A stretch of DNA of 64,000 nucleotides from positions 71,689,541 to 71,753,540 of the forward strand of contig JACSVZ010000014.1 in the NCBI GenBank assembly GCA_014706295.1. Direction: 5' to 3'. The position numbers and the translations under genes are program-made. The stretch's first letter is position 1, and each line of letters opens with the position of its first letter. The notes under the pieces were generated by a model, which saw nothing but the letters and a program-made list of their open reading frames with translations, was not told the DNA's origin and did not search any database. Positions 63,401 to 64,000 of this stretch are shown in pieces. The DNA comes from Lycocorax pyrrhopterus obiensis. Lineage: Eukaryota; Chordata; Aves; Passeriformes; Paradisaeidae.

Positions 63401-64000
63401 ACTTCTGAAAGGCAGGAAGGGATACAAAAGGGACTTTTTTGCATCCAATTTCTCTTTGTATCCTCTCATGCAGTGCTTCTTTTACTTTTTCTCTGCTCTA
63501 CAACAAAACCTCTTGGAAAACTTTCACTTAGCAAAAGTCTTGGTCGCCTTCCCTCACACATCAGAAATTGTGTAGGACCAAGTAAATCATCAGTTTTGGA
63601 AGCTGCAGTGGTTGTAGCAAATACCTTTGAGAGCGTTTCAAAGGAGGAAAACAGGGTAATATTTCAGCGTGGGAAGATGAGGTACCTGAGTGCCTGAACG
63701 GTAGAACTTTGAATGCTAATGTGATCCCATGTGTGGATTTCAGTCTATTCCCCAACCCTTAAACAATTTCAGTGGCTTAATAGCATTTCTCCACAATTTA
63801 GCCAAGAAAGCCTGGAACTCTGTTTCATAAACTTTAACGGCAAGCCAGAAATAAATTGGGATCTAAGACTCATTTTATTGTTGCTGTTCTTTTATTTATC
63901 TCTCATGATACATAGATTTGTACTCACTGTGGTTGTGTTATAAATTACATTTGGAAGGAAGTCATGCCTCAATTTTTATGTTCAGTACCATATATCTCAT
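63401..64000. other. Unique non-coding sequence to the window end
   Basis: Composition returns to ordinary AT-rich sequence. No gene or repeat was recognised. Confidence 0.5.

Noticed and set aside
62788..63575. Pro/Leu/Ser and Gly/Glu/Lys ORFs up to 218 codons
   Set aside because: They are direct translations of the GGGGAA hexamer array in different frames.

Overview
This window looks like AT-rich vertebrate nuclear DNA from a bird, most likely a songbird (passerine). Repeat content points there: several CR1 retrotransposon fragments carry the avian 3' signature, two solo LTRs resemble avian ERVL-type LTRs, and a long array is built from the octamer found at CR1 3' ends. Family names come from remembered consensus sequences, not from a search. 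No exon of a known protein-coding gene, tRNA or rRNA was recognised, so the window is mostly a gene desert or the inside of a very large intron.

Layout. 1-9,470 is unique AT-rich DNA. 9,470-10,225 holds an ancient CR1. 10,660-12,213 is a 1.55 kb solo LTR with an exact 5 bp target duplication. 13,068-16,560 is the outlier. Polypurine and polypyrimidine tracts bracket a GC-rich, CpG-rich segment that carries a minus-strand 339-codon ORF (14,864-15,883). Its N-terminal third is five tandem 22-residue repeats centred on S-D-W-E-E, its middle is Trp/Pro-rich, and it ends in an Arg-rich Cys-Pro-Cys tail. A CR1 fragment lies antisense just beyond its stop codon. 16,575-29,980 is unique sequence with one short CR1 scrap. 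29,983-31,150 is a degenerate 8 bp array of about 1.2 kb. 34,672-35,952 is an avian LTR (minus) split by a second complete LTR. 41,212-46,654 has three old CR1 pieces and a possible LTR scrap. 56,174-56,371 and 60,518-61,097 are younger CR1 copies, the second directly downstream of a 21-26 bp minisatellite. 63,008-63,400 is a long GGGGAA hexamer array.

The item most worth follow-up is the SDWEE-repeat ORF with its polypurine-bracketed GC island. It is the only place where an open frame is backed by internal protein-level structure. Nothing suggests genes cooperating in a pathway. The window otherwise records repeated retrotransposon and retroviral insertion into neutral DNA, plus simple-repeat expansion.
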